Of a stretch of DNA of 64,000 nt, positions 1 to 7,892 are shown one piece after another. Origin of the DNA: a bacterium 1XD21-70 (GTDB lineage Bacteria; Bacillota; Clostridia; Lachnospirales; Lachnospiraceae). Under the pieces are notes generated by a model. That model was not told the DNA's origin and did no database searches. It was given only the letters and a program-made list of their open reading frames with translations. The first letter of the stretch is position 1; the number at the start of each line of letters is the position of its first letter. Position numbers and translations under genes: made by a program. Location of the stretch: assembly GCA_003669055.1 (NCBI GenBank), contig RAYB01000001.1, forward strand, positions 205,347 to 269,346. The letters are read 5' to 3'.

Positions 1-87
1 TTTAGTCTCCTACCCCATTGCAGCATAGAGGACAGCCGCCTTTACATAAATTTATCATAACTAAATGGCTGCAGGGAAGTACCCTAT

Positions 88-279
88 ATGAGAACAAGTG
101 CCCCAATCCAGCTAATTATCCATCCGCCTGGCACAAAAGAAGGCCAACGCGAATTATCCAATGCAGTCGCCAATGTCCATGCCGACATAGCCGGCCAATA
201 TATCCAAAACCTGGATTGCCCTGCCGGGCAGAAAGCTGAACTGATGGATGCAATTTTAAAAGGGCTAAGGGATTGCTGA
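88..279 (+). CDS. Small hypothetical protein, 63 aa
   Basis: A short open frame starts at an ATG and ends in TGA. The product is soluble, begins MRTSAPIQLIIHPPGTKEG and has no membrane segment or metal motif. Its codon use and composition look protein-like, and the opposite frame (84-335) is less convincing. I do not recognise the family. Small proteins of this size are common on Firmicutes integrative elements, which fits the accessory region, but no function can be given. The ribosome binding site is weak (gggaag about 10 bases upstream), so it could be spurious. Confidence 0.4.
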   Translation: MRTSAPIQLIIHPPGTKEGQRELSNAVANVHADIAGQYIQNLDCPAGQKAELMDAILKGLRDC

Positions 280-296
280 ACCGCGAGCTGACATAG

Positions 297-331
297 AAAA
301 ACCGCCCCTAAACCTTGACCTTGCGGGCGGT
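297..331 (-). terminator. Rho-independent terminator behind the chromate operon
   Basis: Read on the minus strand, ACCGCCC and GGGCGGT form a seven-base stem around a 17-base loop, followed at once by a run of T. It lies about 95 bases after the stop of the last gene of the minus-strand operon at 426-2089. Confidence 0.65.
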
Positions 332-425
332 ACATCGGATGTTCCTTAAATAAGCTGAGCCAAATTCCATCCCTCTATTCAAAATAAATTTTGTATCATA
401 TACGGCTGCAAGCATATCACCTCTT

Positions 426-950
426 TTATACTACTAAAAATTCATTTTCCTGCTCAATATACTTGCAAAACACAAAAATACCGCATATCATTTCCGGAAT
501 AAAGTCGTTCATGACTTCTATGTTCCAGCCACCGGCTAATCCCCGGTGAAATATTTGAATAACTGCTTTGCCAGACTTATCGGATAATATATAATTTTGG
601 CTGTTCTGCATTATTAGTAAATATTCATTTTTGTCAAATACAACCTTTGCATGGTCTACTCTTGGCATACGGCATAAAGGCCAGCCAACTACAGTTGGGT
701 CATCTTCCTCTGCATAGTCTGGATTTGCGACTGCATATTTATTGCCATTACTGTCAAACAAGATATATTGGCGGTGGCGGACATTCCTCGCTTCATTTGG
801 CGGAACCTTTAAGTTTGCTATATTCGTGTACATAAGCCCTGAACCGTTTGCAGAATATATCTTTTTTTCCGAACCTGTTAAAGCGCCTTTTATCCGGGCT
901 GACACTATATCATTAAAATATAAAGTCCCTGCTTTCATTATGTACTTCAT
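426..950 (-). CDS. Hypothetical protein with tubby/LURP-one-like look, 174 aa
   Basis: The protein is rich in short beta-strand-like stretches (YILFDSNGNKYAVA, YILSDKSGKAVIQIF) of the kind seen in LURP-one/tubby C-terminal folds. That resemblance is by eye and weak. It has no signal peptide; the C-terminal stretch around residues 150-165 is hydrophobic. The start has a clean AGGAGG seven bases upstream. It follows the second chromate transporter half by 16 bases, so it is the third gene of that operon. A role in chromate or anion handling is inferred from position only. Confidence 0.55.
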   Translation of the reverse strand: MKYIMKAGTLYFNDIVSARIKGALTGSEKKIYSANGSGLMYTNIANLKVPPNEARNVRHRQYILFDSNGNKYAVANPDYAEEDDPTVVGWPLCRMPRVDHAKVVFDKNEYLLIMQNSQNYILSDKSGKAVIQIFHRGLAGGWNIEVMNDFIPEMICGIFVFCKYIEQENEFLVV

Positions 951-965
951 ATTAGCCTCCTCATA

Positions 966-1529
966 TCAAACAATAGAATACAGCAGCACTCCGGCTACAC
1001 CCGCTCCCATCATCACATAAATGGGATTTACATTCCATTTCCTCAAAACAAAAAACCCAATCGCAAAAATAATTAAAGAAATTATGTTGATTCCACTCAA
1101 ATCAACAGGAAGAACCCTTTCTCCGTAAAAAGACATGATTACCAATGTAATACCGGCAGAGGCAATCATGGCTATAACTGCAGGGCGAAGGCCTGCAAGC
1201 ACCCCCTGTACCATTTTTAATCCGCGGAAACAGTAATAAATATAGGCAAGCGTCATTACGATCACACAAGACGGGAGAATACAGCCAGTGGTAGCAATAA
1301 TCGCTCCCGGAATTCCTGCAACTTGAATTCCTACAAAGGTTGCTGAATTGATGGCAATCGGCCCTGGTGTCATTTCCGCAATCGTCATAATATCTGCAAA
1401 TTGGGTCGGAGTCAGCCACGGATGAACATCGACAACCTGACTTTGGATCAGCGGCATGGCAGCGTAGCCGCCGCCTATACTAAACAACCCAATTTGAAAA
1501 AAACTCCACAGCAGTTCCAAATAAATCAT
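966..1529 (-). CDS. Chromate transporter, ChrA half-size subunit (second)
   Basis: This 187-residue membrane protein matches the CHR domain: an N-terminal FFQIGLFSIGGGYAAMPLIQ stretch, the conserved MTPGPIAINSATFVG motif near residue 55 and about five hydrophobic segments. Short CHR proteins work as pairs, one gene per half, and are predicted to export chromate or another oxyanion across the cytoplasmic membrane. Its ATG overlaps the stop of the first half (ATGA, 1526-1529), so the two are translationally coupled. Family assignment is firm; the true substrate is not shown by the sequence. Confidence 0.88.
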   Translation of the reverse strand: MIYLELLWSFFQIGLFSIGGGYAAMPLIQSQVVDVHPWLTPTQFADIMTIAEMTPGPIAINSATFVGIQVAGIPGAIIATTGCILPSCVIVMTLAYIYYCFRGLKMVQGVLAGLRPAVIAMIASAGITLVIMSFYGERVLPVDLSGINIISLIIFAIGFFVLRKWNVNPIYVMMGAGVAGVLLYSIV

Positions 1530-2089
1530 GCCTGTCTCCCTTTCTTGTCAAGATACAAAGTATCAGCTACACCGATTACGGCACAGACTAAAATAATCAG
1601 TATAATATTGATTTTTATGAAACGAACAGCAACAAAAGATGCAAACAAAACAACAACCGGAAGAACCCGTTTTTTTTGGAAAATGCCTTTTCCCATTGTA
1701 ATTACTACATTACAAATTACAGCAGCTACTCCTGCAAGCATACCTGCCATAGCCATGTTGACAATGACATTATCACGAAATGCAGTATAGAAAAAGGAAA
1801 CGATAGAGATAATGATGAGCGGCGGCAACACTGTTCCCAATACCGTTATCAAAGCCCCAATCACCCCTGCCACATGATACCCTACAAGAATAGACGCATT
1901 GACTGCGACCGCGCCAGGTGAGGATTGTGCGATTGCTGTTATGTCCATCATTTCCTGTTCTTCTATCCAGTGTAGTTCATCAACAAATTTTTTCTGCATT
2001 AATGGTATAATTACAAACCCGCCGCCGAACGTACAGGCACTTAACTGAAAAGCAGATAAAAAAAGCTTTATAAATGTTTTATGTTTCAA
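1526..2089 (-). CDS. Chromate transporter, ChrA half-size subunit (first)
   Basis: Also 187 residues, with the paired CHR signature: SAFQLSACTFGGGFVIIPLM near the N terminus and SSPGAVAVNASILVGY near residue 55. The two halves are homologous to each other and are expected to form the antiparallel pair typical of split CHR transporters. The start is TTG at 2087-2089, preceded by AGGAGGGA at good spacing; no in-frame ATG lies closer. It is the first gene of the operon at 426-2089 and diverges from the LysR gene at 2196, the usual arrangement for a LysR-controlled transporter. Confidence 0.87.
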   Translation of the reverse strand: MKHKTFIKLFLSAFQLSACTFGGGFVIIPLMQKKFVDELHWIEEQEMMDITAIAQSSPGAVAVNASILVGYHVAGVIGALITVLGTVLPPLIIISIVSFFYTAFRDNVIVNMAMAGMLAGVAAVICNVVITMGKGIFQKKRVLPVVVLFASFVAVRFIKINIILIILVCAVIGVADTLYLDKKGRQA

Positions 2090-2195
2090 TGTTCTTCCCT
2101 CCTATGCACATAAGCATAACACTTGCTTTTTAATAAGGGAAATAATATAATTTTATTTATATAATAAGAAAATACATATAAAGGTGGGATAAAAT

Positions 2196-3110
2196 ATGAC
2201 AGTACGGCACTTAAAAATATTCCTATCGGTTTGCAAAAATAATTTCAATACAACAAAGGCTGCCGAAGAACTCCACATGACACAGCCTGCAGTAAGCCTT
2301 TCCATCAAGGAACTAGAACAGTATTATGGTGTGGCTTTATTTGACAGAATCGGGAAACGACTTAAAATCACAGAAGCCGGGCAACGGTTTGGTGAATATT
2401 CTGCCCATATCATTTCCATGTTTGATGATATGGAAAAAGGAATGAAAGACTGGGATTCTTTTGGTGTTATCAGAATTGGGGCAAGCATAACTATTGGCTC
2501 ACAGTTTCTCCCTTACTATGTGAAAGCCTTTTACAATCGCCATCCTGGTACGAAAATAAAAGTAACTGTTGAACCATCAGAGCGGTTAGAACAGAAAATT
2601 CTGAAAAATGAACTGGATTTTGCGCTGATTGAGGGCATTTCCCATACACCGTCTTTTGTGTCAGAGGAATATATGGAAGACCATCTGACTGTTATCTGCC
2701 CTACAAACAGCTGTTTTTACCCAGGGCAGTTGCTTTCCGTTGAAGAATTTCGTCAACAGAATTTTCTTCTTCGTGAGCATGGAAGCGGCACGCGAGATAC
2801 CTTTGAGCGGGTAGTTGAAGCAGCGGGTTTTTCTGTTTCCCCTATCTGGGAAGCCACAAGTACGACTGCCTTGGTAAATGCTGTTGTTAACGGGCTTGGA
2901 ATTGCCATATTGCCACATCGTATGGTAATTGGGCCGATAGAACGCGGGCTTGTTATTGCTGTCCATGTAAAAGGACTTAGTTTCAAACGAAAGTTTCATA
3001 TCGTTTACCATAAAAAGAAATTTCTTACTTCATCAGCTAAAGCCTTCATTGAATTGTGTCAAAATTATGAAATGGATTATCCGTTGCCCAAGTATAATGG
3101 GTTGTATTAG
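2196..3110 (+). CDS. LysR-family transcriptional regulator
   Basis: A 304-residue protein of normal LysR length. Residues 1-60 form the winged helix-turn-helix (TTKAAEELHMTQPAVSLSIKELEQ). Residues from about 90 form the ligand-binding part, with IRIGASITIGSQFLP at its start. It begins with ATG behind AAGGTGGG and diverges from the chromate transporter operon across 106 bases, so it probably controls that operon and itself from the shared intergenic region. The ligand is unknown. A weak inverted repeat at the stop (ATTAGAA ... TTTCTAAT) may act as terminator. Confidence 0.88.
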   Translation: MTVRHLKIFLSVCKNNFNTTKAAEELHMTQPAVSLSIKELEQYYGVALFDRIGKRLKITEAGQRFGEYSAHIISMFDDMEKGMKDWDSFGVIRIGASITIGSQFLPYYVKAFYNRHPGTKIKVTVEPSERLEQKILKNELDFALIEGISHTPSFVSEEYMEDHLTVICPTNSCFYPGQLLSVEEFRQQNFLLREHGSGTRDTFERVVEAAGFSVSPIWEATSTTALVNAVVNGLGIAILPHRMVIGPIERGLVIAVHVKGLSFKRKFHIVYHKKKFLTSSAKAFIELCQNYEMDYPLPKYNGLY

Positions 3111-3167
3111 AATGAAATTCAATTTCTAATCTCAACTTCATTTCATGCTTTCGCTAAAACATATGGA

Positions 3168-3297
3168 ATCATGGGCGGCGCCGACCAATCTTACGAAGCA
3201 GCCTGTCCATGACAAAAACCACTCTTGCGGTATATCCGGTATCCTCCCAAATGGAGAGGAAGAAAAACCCTATCAATTCCCATACCCGCCAGATCAC
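3168..3297 (-). pseudogene. Internal fragment of feoB (ferrous iron transporter)
   Basis: In one minus-strand frame this stretch reads FLSIWEDTGYTARVVFVMD and goes on RLLRKIG. This is the FeoB membrane-domain signature (family form: ILEDTGYMARVAFVMDKLLRKIG). Only about 40 codons survive; after KIG the frame departs from the family and stops at 3172-3174. There is no start codon of its own. The fragment is joined head-on to the 5' part of an arsR-type gene, so it is the scar of a deletion or recombination. Identity rests on the motif alone. Confidence 0.7.
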
Positions 3298-3439
3298 CGA
3301 CATTCGCATCCTGTTCCATTAAAAGAAACAGGATACGAATACGGGCAGGGTTCCCAAGCATCTTAAAAAATTCCGTAAGAATGTATAAATCGTTTTCTTT
3401 CAACCCGGCATAACGTTGACTGTCCTGATATTCCGCCAA
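3191..3439 (-). pseudogene. Truncated ArsR-family regulator
   Basis: The first 51 residues (start TTG at 3439) are clearly ArsR/SmtB: ENDLYILTEFFKMLGNPARI followed by RILFLLMEQDANVGDLA. The recognition helix and wing that should follow are missing; at about 3290 the sequence switches to feoB-derived DNA read in a different frame, giving a nonsense tail. The gene lies 13 bases after the P-type ATPase, where a metal sensor would be expected. A DNA-binding product is unlikely. Confidence 0.75.
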
Positions 3440-3452
3440 AGGAACCCCTTCC

Positions 3453-5468
3453 TTACAGTTTTTTCACAAACAGGCAACGGATCGCATTCAGCACCGCAAG
3501 AATCATAACACCTACATCCGCAAAAATCGCCAGATACATATTCGCAATGCCCACAGCCCCTAATGCAAGGCAGGCAAATTTCACAACAAGCGCCATCGTA
3601 ATATTCTGGTACACAATCCTCAGACACTTCCTTGAAATCTTAATTGCTTTTGCAATCTTAATCGGATCGTCATCCATCAGAACAATATCCGCTGCTTCGA
3701 TTGCCGCATCGGAACCCATTGCCCCCATAGCGATACCAATATCCGCTCTGGAAAGCACAGGTGCGTCATTGATACCGTCACCCACAAATGCCAGTTTTGC
3801 CTTGCCAGGCTTCACCCGCAGAAGTTCTTCTACTTTTTCAACCTTATCTGCCGGCAAAAGTTCGCTGTAAACTTCATCAATCCCAAGTGATGCAGCAACC
3901 TGATTTGCCACTTTCTTTGCATCTCCGGTCAGCATGACGGCTCTTTCTACTCCCGCTTTCTTCAATTCCGCAATCGCCGCCTTAGAATGAGGTTTAATAA
4001 TATCAGAAATCACGATATGACCTGCATATTTCCCATTAATTGCCATGTGGATAATTGTTCCGGTCTGGTGACAGTCCTGATAGGGAATATTCAAATGCTT
4101 CATCAGTTTATCGTTCCCGGCTGCAACCTCCGTGCCGTCTACTTTTGCAGTCACGCCGTTTCCGCTGATTTCCTGTATATCCGATACACGAGTCCTGTCA
4201 ATTTCTTTCCCATATGCCCGCTGTAAACTCTTGCTGATCGGGTGGGAAGATGCGCTTTCTGCAAAAGCAGCATACTCTAACAATTTTTCATTCCCTATGG
4301 CAGAATGATGAATCCCATTTACTTCAAAGACACCCTTTGTCATGGTTCCGGTTTTGTCAAAAACAACATATTTTGTCTGGGAGAGGATTTCCAGATAATT
4401 GGAGCCTTTCACCAAAACACCCTCCTTGCTTGCTCCTCCGATACCTGCAAAGAAACTTAAAGGAATACTGATAACAAGCGCACAAGGGCAACTGATAACA
4501 AGGAATGTCAATGCCCGGTAAATCCAGACTCCCCAATCGGCTGACAGCCCCATAAAAAGCATACGGACAACAGGAGGAAGGAATGCCAGCGCCAATGCTG
4601 CATAGCAGACAGCCGGAGTATAGATTTTTGCAAACTTCGAGATAAAATCCTCTGATTTCGATTTGCGGGAACTTGCATTTTCCACCAAATCCAAAATCTT
4701 AGAAACCGTAGATTCTCCAAACTCTTTTGTTGTCTGTATCTTCAATACTCCTGTCATACTGATACAGCCGCTGATTACTTCATCACCTGCTTTTACCTCC
4801 CTCGGCAGACTTTCCCCGGTCAATGCACTGGTATTCAGGCTGGAAGCACCACAGGTGATAATCCCGTCAATCGGCACTTTCTCTCCCGGCTGAACAACAA
4901 TCACGCTGCCAATCCCTACTTCATCCGGATCAATCTGCTCTAATTTTCCATTTCTCTCAACATTTGCATAATCAGGGCGAATGTCCATCAGGTTGCTGAT
5001 ATTCCGGCGGCTCTTACCAACCGCATATCCCTGAAACCACTCCCCAATCTGATAAAACAGCATAACAGCAATGGCTTCCAGATATTCTCCATTTTCATAA
5101 ATAGCCAGTGCCATTGCCCCAATCGTAGCCACAGCCATCAGAAAGCTCTCATCAAATACCTGACGGTTTTTAATACCCTTTATAGCTTTCCGTAAAATGT
5201 CATATCCGATAATCAGATAATTAATCAAATAGCACGCAAAACGAAGCCATCTTCCGGCAGACGGGAATAAATACCCGCAGGCTGTATCGAACATCTCTGC
5301 GGAAATAAACTGGAGTGCCAGCAAGATTCCGGCACTGAGTAAAATCCGAACCATCATAACCCTTTGCTTTTTTGTCATTCCATCTTTGCGGCTGCCAACA
5401 AAAATAAGAAGCGACGCAGCCATTATAATGACAACCATAAGTAATATACTTATTACTAATTCCTCCAT
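3453..5468 (-). CDS. Heavy-metal P1B-type ATPase (Zn/Cd/Pb class)
   Basis: A complete 671-residue pump that exports divalent heavy metals using ATP. Visible motifs are TGES at 217-220 (actuator), CPC at 327-329 in the sixth membrane helix (metal site), DKTGT at 371-375 (phosphorylated aspartate), HP at 409-410 and GDGIND at 563-568. CPC with a CadA-like arrangement points to Zn/Cd/Pb rather than Cu. It lacks the usual N-terminal metal-binding domain; that domain is encoded separately upstream (5583-5801). A terminator-like hairpin separates the two genes. ATG start with AGGAGTTT nearby. Confidence 0.92.
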   Translation of the reverse strand: MEELVISILLMVVIIMAASLLIFVGSRKDGMTKKQRVMMVRILLSAGILLALQFISAEMFDTACGYLFPSAGRWLRFACYLINYLIIGYDILRKAIKGIKNRQVFDESFLMAVATIGAMALAIYENGEYLEAIAVMLFYQIGEWFQGYAVGKSRRNISNLMDIRPDYANVERNGKLEQIDPDEVGIGSVIVVQPGEKVPIDGIITCGASSLNTSALTGESLPREVKAGDEVISGCISMTGVLKIQTTKEFGESTVSKILDLVENASSRKSKSEDFISKFAKIYTPAVCYAALALAFLPPVVRMLFMGLSADWGVWIYRALTFLVISCPCALVISIPLSFFAGIGGASKEGVLVKGSNYLEILSQTKYVVFDKTGTMTKGVFEVNGIHHSAIGNEKLLEYAAFAESASSHPISKSLQRAYGKEIDRTRVSDIQEISGNGVTAKVDGTEVAAGNDKLMKHLNIPYQDCHQTGTIIHMAINGKYAGHIVISDIIKPHSKAAIAELKKAGVERAVMLTGDAKKVANQVAASLGIDEVYSELLPADKVEKVEELLRVKPGKAKLAFVGDGINDAPVLSRADIGIAMGAMGSDAAIEAADIVLMDDDPIKIAKAIKISRKCLRIVYQNITMALVVKFACLALGAVGIANMYLAIFADVGVMILAVLNAIRCLFVKKL

Positions 5469-5514
5469 AATAAAACTCCTTTCAAAATATGCTTAATTAT
5501 TTAATCGTTATTGG

Positions 5515-5558
5515 TAAAAATAACACCCCTAAATTGCAGCGGCGCATTTTAAGGGTGT
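5515..5558 (-). terminator. Hairpin with T-run between HMA gene and ATPase gene
   Basis: On the minus strand ACACCCTTAAAA pairs with TTTAGGGGTGT around a GC-rich loop and is followed by TTATTTTT. This looks like a terminator or attenuator that lets only part of the transcription from the HMA gene continue into the ATPase gene. Confidence 0.6.
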
Positions 5559-5582
5559 CACTCTGTCACAGGCAGCTGCCGC

Positions 5583-5801
5583 TTAAAGAAAAATCTCGCA
5601 GTCCGGCTCCACTTTTTTACAAGCATCCAGCACATTCTTCATGACATCTTTCGGCTCCTGCCCCTCATCAAACTCCACAATCATTTTCTGTGTCATGAAA
5701 TTAACTGTTGCGCTCTGCACACCAGCAGTCTTGCGAGCCGCATCCTCCATCAAATTTGCGCAGTTGGCACAGTCTACCTCGATCTTGTAAGTTTTCTTCA
5801 T
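5583..5801 (-). CDS. HMA-domain heavy-metal-binding protein, 72 aa
   Basis: A free-standing heavy-metal-associated domain. It starts MKKTYKIEVDCANCANLMED; the metal ligands are the two cysteines of CxxC at residues 11 and 14. Such single domains bind and hand metal to a P1B ATPase. This fits the ATPase downstream, which lacks its own HMA domain. Start ATG with AAGGAGGA about 8 bases upstream. A second cysteine pair (C60, C68) may also contribute. The gene diverges from arsR at 6022. Confidence 0.88.
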   Translation of the reverse strand: MKKTYKIEVDCANCANLMEDAARKTAGVQSATVNFMTQKMIVEFDEGQEPKDVMKNVLDACKKVEPDCEIFL

Positions 5802-5833
5802 TGTAAAGTCCTCCTTGTTATTTTTAAATTCAG

Positions 5834-5873
5834 TGATTAAGTACTTGTTTAATCATCATAGCCGTAGTATAAT
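5834..5873 (+). promoter_or_regulatory. arsR promoter with overlapping inverted-repeat operator
   Basis: TTGTTT (5845-5850) and TATAAT (5868-5873) are 17 bases apart and face the arsR gene at 6022. A perfect inverted repeat, TGATTAA with TTAATCA (5834-5855, 8-base spacer), covers the -35 element. This AT-rich repeat resembles SmtB/ArsR operators, so the neighbouring repressor probably binds here, controlling both itself and the divergent HMA/ATPase genes. Confidence 0.65.
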
Positions 5874-6021
5874 ACGGAAAAAGACACACGTCAATATCCC
5901 CAAAGCATTCCCTCCCAAACGGGCGAAAAGTATTTCCGTTTGGGCGAAATGCAAGTCAAATGTGCATGCAGGCATGCCCGCTTGGCTCGTTGCTCGCGGG
6001 AATAAAAGAAAGGAAAACAAT

Positions 6022-6390
6022 ATGGATCATATGAAATTGCCACATCAACATGGAGAAGGACAACAGACTGTACTGATCCAGAAACAGTTAGACCATGTAG
6101 ATTATTTTCAAACCGTAGCGGAAGTTTTCAAACAGCTTGGAGATACCACCAGAATCCGAATTTTCTGGCTTCTCTGCCACCAGGAGGAATGTGTCCTCAA
6201 TATTTCAGATCTGCTTCATATGTCAAGCCCGGCAGTGTCACATCATCTCAGACCATTGAAAAACAGCGGTCTTATTGTTTGCCGGCGTGAAGGAAAAGAG
6301 GTTTACTATCGTGCCGCAGATACGCCACAGGGACGTCTGCTGCATCAGATGATTGAGCAGGTTATGGAAATCACCTGCCCCCAATTATGA
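6022..6390 (+). CDS. ArsR/SmtB-family metal-responsive repressor
   Basis: A 122-residue winged-helix repressor. The core runs VAEVFKQLGDTTRIRIFWLL (about 34-53) and continues to the recognition helix MSSPAVSHHLRPLKNSGLI and the wing RREGKEVYYR. Possible metal ligands are Cys56, Cys61 and the His residues of the N-terminal HMKLPHQHGE stretch. I chose the ATG at 6022 (AGAAAGGA upstream) over an in-frame extension to 5815, which would cover the promoter. It most likely controls the divergent efflux genes; the inducing metal is not determined. Confidence 0.9.
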   Translation: MDHMKLPHQHGEGQQTVLIQKQLDHVDYFQTVAEVFKQLGDTTRIRIFWLLCHQEECVLNISDLLHMSSPAVSHHLRPLKNSGLIVCRREGKEVYYRAADTPQGRLLHQMIEQVMEITCPQL

Positions 6391-6400
6391 GGTCTGCCCT

Positions 6401-7483
6401 ATGAATGAGGAACTGAAAAAAATACAAAAAAATGTGGAGAAATTTCATCAAGAGGTATCACAGGCTCTCATTCCGCTTTATTCCGGTATTGAGTTATGCT
6501 ATCTTACGTTTTCAACCGATTCTTTTTCTGTGCGGCATAAGGCTATATCACATATTATTCAGATTAACTACTGCAAATCCGGACAGCTTATGTGGGAGAT
6601 GAAAAACGGAAACCGTATATACCTGAATCCGGGAGATTTTTCTCTCCATACCATGAAAGCCTGTACGGATTCTGTACTTACTTTTCCAAACAATAGGTAT
6701 CAGGGACTTAGTATTTATATTGATCTGCCAAAAGCCTCTGGAAATCCACCTGACCTGCTGGAAAACAGTACTATTTTTGAAACCGTATTACCTAAAAAAT
6801 TTTGCCAAAATGATAGTCCTGTCTTTCTTGCCGGAAATGAACAGACGGAAAGTATCTTTTCTGCATTTTATGACCAGCCTGAAACACTTACGCTCCCATA
6901 CCAGAAAATCAAAGTTTTAGAATTGTTGTTATACCTTGCCAAAATGGAATTTACTCCCCAAAGCAAATTGGTAGAATATCAATTCGAGCTAACAGAAACT
7001 ATCCGAAAAATTCATGACCAGCTTCTGCAACACATGGAGCAAAGAATTACCATAGAGGAACTTTCAAAACAATATCTCATCAATCAAACAACTTTGAAAA
7101 ATGTTTTCAAGTCTGTTTATGGAACTTCCCTTGCAGCACATATCAAGGAACACCGAATGCGGCAAGCTGCCTATATGTTAATAGAATCAAATATGAATAT
7201 AGCGGAGATTGCACAGGCTGTTGGCTATGATAGCCAAAGTAAGTTTACAACTGCATTTAAAGCATATTTTAAAGTCCTTCCTAGAGAATATCGAAAAAAT
7301 AAAACTTTTGCCTCCAGCTCCGGGATTGGCTCCCCCGATGTCTGCTTTACATCAAAGACGGACACAGCACGGAAAGCAGGGATTTTAACCTCGACTTCCT
7401 CCGTCTGCGGCATACCGTCCTTATCCAGCATGACCTCCCCGGTCACAGGGTCTAACTTATCCCGTTCCTCTTTGATCTTATAA
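6401..7483 (+). CDS. AraC-family regulator with foreign C-terminal tail
   Basis: The protein has an N-terminal cupin-like sensing part and a C-terminal AraC helix-turn-helix pair (about residues 215-300; signature IAEIAQAVGYDSQSKFTTAFKAYF then LPREYRKNK). The start is ATG at 6401 behind GAGG; it follows arsR by 10 bases. After KNK the frame runs on for about 57 residues (FASSSGIGSPDVC...), which are the antisense of an ArdC-like gene. The real stop codon was therefore lost at a DNA junction near 7300-7312. The DNA-binding domain is complete, so the protein may still work. Confidence 0.8.
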   Translation: MNEELKKIQKNVEKFHQEVSQALIPLYSGIELCYLTFSTDSFSVRHKAISHIIQINYCKSGQLMWEMKNGNRIYLNPGDFSLHTMKACTDSVLTFPNNRYQGLSIYIDLPKASGNPPDLLENSTIFETVLPKKFCQNDSPVFLAGNEQTESIFSAFYDQPETLTLPYQKIKVLELLLYLAKMEFTPQSKLVEYQFELTETIRKIHDQLLQHMEQRITIEELSKQYLINQTTLKNVFKSVYGTSLAAHIKEHRMRQAAYMLIESNMNIAEIAQAVGYDSQSKFTTAFKAYFKVLPREYRKNKTFASSSGIGSPDVCFTSKTDTARKAGILTSTSSVCGIPSLSSMTSPVTGSNLSRSSLIL

Positions 7484-7752
7484 GGGGCCGGGGCAAGGAT
7501 ACGGATTCCCCTCTCCCCCTTGTTTACATGGCGGTTGAAATTCTTCTGCCATGCCTGGTAGCCTGCCACTAAGGTTGCGTCAGGGCGTTGTAAGGCTATC
7601 AGCAGAGTGTTGTTAAAACTGTAATTATGGAATTTTGACATAGTGGAAAGATAGCTTTTATATTTCTCGCTCTCGAAAAGCTCTTTTAAGCCTTCCTCCA
7701 GCTTGTCAGTGATCTCTTTTACTTTCTGCTTCTCTGTTTTTGCGTCTGCCAT
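7225..7752 (-). CDS. ArdC-like antirestriction/ssDNA-binding protein, truncated
   Basis: Residues 1-145 match the N-terminal ArdC/LtrC domain of conjugative elements: LSTMSKFHNYSFNNTLLIA, ATLVAGYQAWQKNFNRHV, KGERGIRILAPAPYK and the end FRAVSVFDVKQTSGEPIPEL. This domain binds single-stranded DNA and protects incoming DNA in related systems. The rest, normally a long metallopeptidase-like part, is gone: after about 7304 the frame enters the antisense of the AraC gene and stops. Start ATG with AAAGGAAA upstream. Probably a remnant of a mobile element's accessory gene. Confidence 0.75.
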   Translation of the reverse strand: MADAKTEKQKVKEITDKLEEGLKELFESEKYKSYLSTMSKFHNYSFNNTLLIALQRPDATLVAGYQAWQKNFNRHVNKGERGIRILAPAPYKIKEERDKLDPVTGEVMLDKDGMPQTEEVEVKIPAFRAVSVFDVKQTSGEPIPELEAKVLFFRYSLGRTLKYALNAVVNLLWLS

Positions 7753-7778
7753 ATTTGATTTTCCTTTCTTTGCACAAA

Positions 7779-7808
7779 AAAAGACAATCTGCTATGACTG
7801 TCTTTCTT
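7779..7808. repeat. Short hairpin upstream of the ArdC-like gene
   Basis: AAAAGACA (7779-7786) and TGTCTTTCTT (7799-7808) form a seven-base stem with a 12-base loop. It could end transcription coming from the nuclease gene together with the larger hairpin at 7824-7865. Confidence 0.4.
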
Positions 7809-7820
7809 CCCGAAAACAGA

Positions 7821-7866
7821 AAAAGCAGCAAATTGTTTTCTCTAATAAAAACAATTCACTGCTTTA
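7821..7866 (-). terminator. Terminator behind the PD-(D/E)XK nuclease gene
   Basis: On the minus strand AGCAGTGAATTGTTTT pairs with AAAACAATTTGCTGCT around a short loop and is followed by TTTTCTGTTTT. The hairpin starts about 28 bases after the nuclease stop codon. Confidence 0.75.
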
Positions 7867-7892
7867 CTGCTTGTGTTATTAAGTTGCTGTGA

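Noticed and set aside
84..335. Minus-strand 83-residue frame at the window start
   Set aside because: It overlaps the terminator hairpin at 297-331 and the more protein-like plus-strand frame at 88-279.
5815..6021. Upstream extension of ArsR
   Set aside because: It covers the promoter and operator; the ATG at 6022 has a good ribosome site and normal protein length.
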